Below, in pieces: positions 63,237 through 64,000 of a stretch of 64,000 bases of DNA (positions are counted from its first letter, which is position 1; each line of letters starts with the position of its first letter). Origin of the DNA: Sandaracinus sp. GTDB taxonomy: Bacteria; Myxococcota_A; Polyangia; Polyangiales; Houyiibacteriaceae. The notes below the pieces were generated by a model, which saw only the letters and a list, made by a program, of their open reading frames with translations, did no database searches and was not told the origin of the DNA. The translations under genes were made by a program, and so were the position numbers. The stretch is from assembly GCA_002699025.1 (NCBI GenBank), contig PABA01000050.1:1-64000 (forward strand). Reading direction: 5' to 3'.

Positions 63237-64000
63237 ATGCTTCGCTTCGCGCCCATCCTCGGCCTGGCCCTCCTGGCGGGCTGCTTCGACAGCTTCGAGC
63301 TCGGAGGCGCCACGCCGCGCGACGCCGGGCCGACGATCCGGTTCGACGCCGCCCCCGCGCCGGATGGCGGCGTCCGCCCGCCGCCTCCGCCCCTCGACGC
63401 GGGCTCGCCGCCTCCCCCGCCCTCGACGACGCGCCAGGAGACCGTCTGCCTGGGCAGCGTCCCCGGCGACCTCTTCGTCGTCGGCCTCGAGGGCGAGGAC
63501 GTCTCCACCTGCGGGAGCGAGCCCGAGCGGGCGCTCGCCATCGTCATCCAGAACGAGTTCATCGGCGACGCGGAGCTGCCCATCGAGCCGGGCCTCGTGG
63601 ACGCGGCGCGCTGCGTGGGCGGCGACTGCGTCCCCGCCGTGGATGGGCGCGTGGTCATCGAGGAGATCCGCCGCGGCCGCTTCGCGCGCCTGAGCTGGGA
63701 CATGCGCCTCGTCGACGGCACCAGCGAGCGGGGCGAGGCGACCTTCGACCGCTGGTGCGAGCGGAGCTGCGAAGCGCCGCGCTTCCTGCGAGGCCGCGCG
63801 GCGCCGACCTGCGGGCCCGCCGACGGGCCGGCCTGGCGCTTCGAGCTCACCGAAGACGAGGCCTTTCCGGGCTGCGGGGGCGAGCTGCCCGCGCCGACGC
63901 TCGAGGTCACCGTCTTCGACGAGCTCGAGGACGGCATGGCCGGGCGCCTCTTCGAGGTGGGCGGCTTCGGCCTGGACTCGGGCTCGGTGCGCCTCTGCGA
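63237..64000 (+). CDS. Predicted lipoprotein with Pro/Asp-Ala-Gly linker, cut by the window end
   Basis: At least 254 codons from ATG 63237, still open at the edge. Lipobox ALLAGC (Cys16) is followed by a linker of DAGP and PPPPP type (about residues 30-63). The mature domain is cysteine-rich, with about ten cysteines in 190 residues (TVCLGSVPGDLF, RCVGGDCVPAV, RWCERSCEAPRFL), suggesting several disulfides in the envelope or outside. No family recognised. The linker style matches other lipoproteins in the window. Confidence 0.75.
   Translation, partial: MLRFAPILGLALLAGCFDSFELGGATPRDAGPTIRFDAAPAPDGGVRPPPPPLDAGSPPPPPSTTRQETVCLGSVPGDLFVVGLEGEDVSTCGSEPERALAIVIQNEFIGDAELPIEPGLVDAARCVGGDCVPAVDGRVVIEEIRRGRFARLSWDMRLVDGTSERGEATFDRWCERSCEAPRFLRGRAAPTCGPADGPAWRFELTEDEAFPGCGGELPAPTLEVTVFDELEDGMAGRLFEVGGFGLDSGSVRLC

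Overview
The window is chromosomal DNA of very high GC content, with dense genes and strong GC bias at third codon positions. It probably comes from a myxobacterium-like member of the phylum Myxococcota (Polyangia/Sandaracinaceae type). The clues are a MYXO-CTERM-like sorting tail (gene at 22478), many lipoproteins with Asp-Ala-Gly-rich spacers, two Hanks-type kinases, ECF-type sigma regulation beside a CHAT protein, and 7TM-type histidine kinases. This placement is inference from gene content. No rRNA, tRNA or CRISPR array was seen.

Layout. 1-7.9 kb (minus strand): two paralogous membrane histidine kinases, a protein of unknown function and a large two-receiver membrane protein. 8-18 kb: two FadL-like outer-membrane barrels, obg, queG, an Acg-type nitroreductase preceded by a sigma-54-like promoter, and a large lipoprotein resembling DUF4838/alpha-glucuronidase-type proteins. 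18.4-25.4 kb: an operon of a Tat-exported carotenoid oxygenase and two lipoproteins, a MYXO-CTERM protein, and a cysteine-rich lipoprotein whose upstream neighbour survives only as a 3' remnant. 25.4-30.9 kb: a regulatory module of sigma factor, putative membrane anti-sigma factor, exported TPR-CHAT lipoprotein and small lipoprotein. 30.9-36.3 kb: TonB-like protein, YXWGXW lipoprotein, UDP-sugar pyrophosphorylase and a lipoprotein. 36.3-43.5 kb: two paralogous Ser/Thr kinases flank a decayed contractile-tail locus (sheath, tube and baseplate-assembly remnants). A lower-GC island sits inside it, carrying a HEPN-like protein and a PD-(D/E)XK-like protein. 43.8-64 kb: mostly housekeeping and envelope genes (dapD, rlmN, ndk, mdh, cutA, a XerC/D recombinase) mixed with exported proteins, a barrel fused to a zinc-site-less M1-peptidase-like domain, and a class II amidotransferase-like protein without its catalytic cysteine.

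Two things stand out. One is the defence-like island in the dead phage-tail locus. The other is the wealth of short tandem arrays (periods of 6, 13, 15, 18, 25, 30, 65 and about 150 bp), many placed directly after stop codons or extending reading frames in frame. A hexamer family with AGC every six bases recurs at four separate loci.
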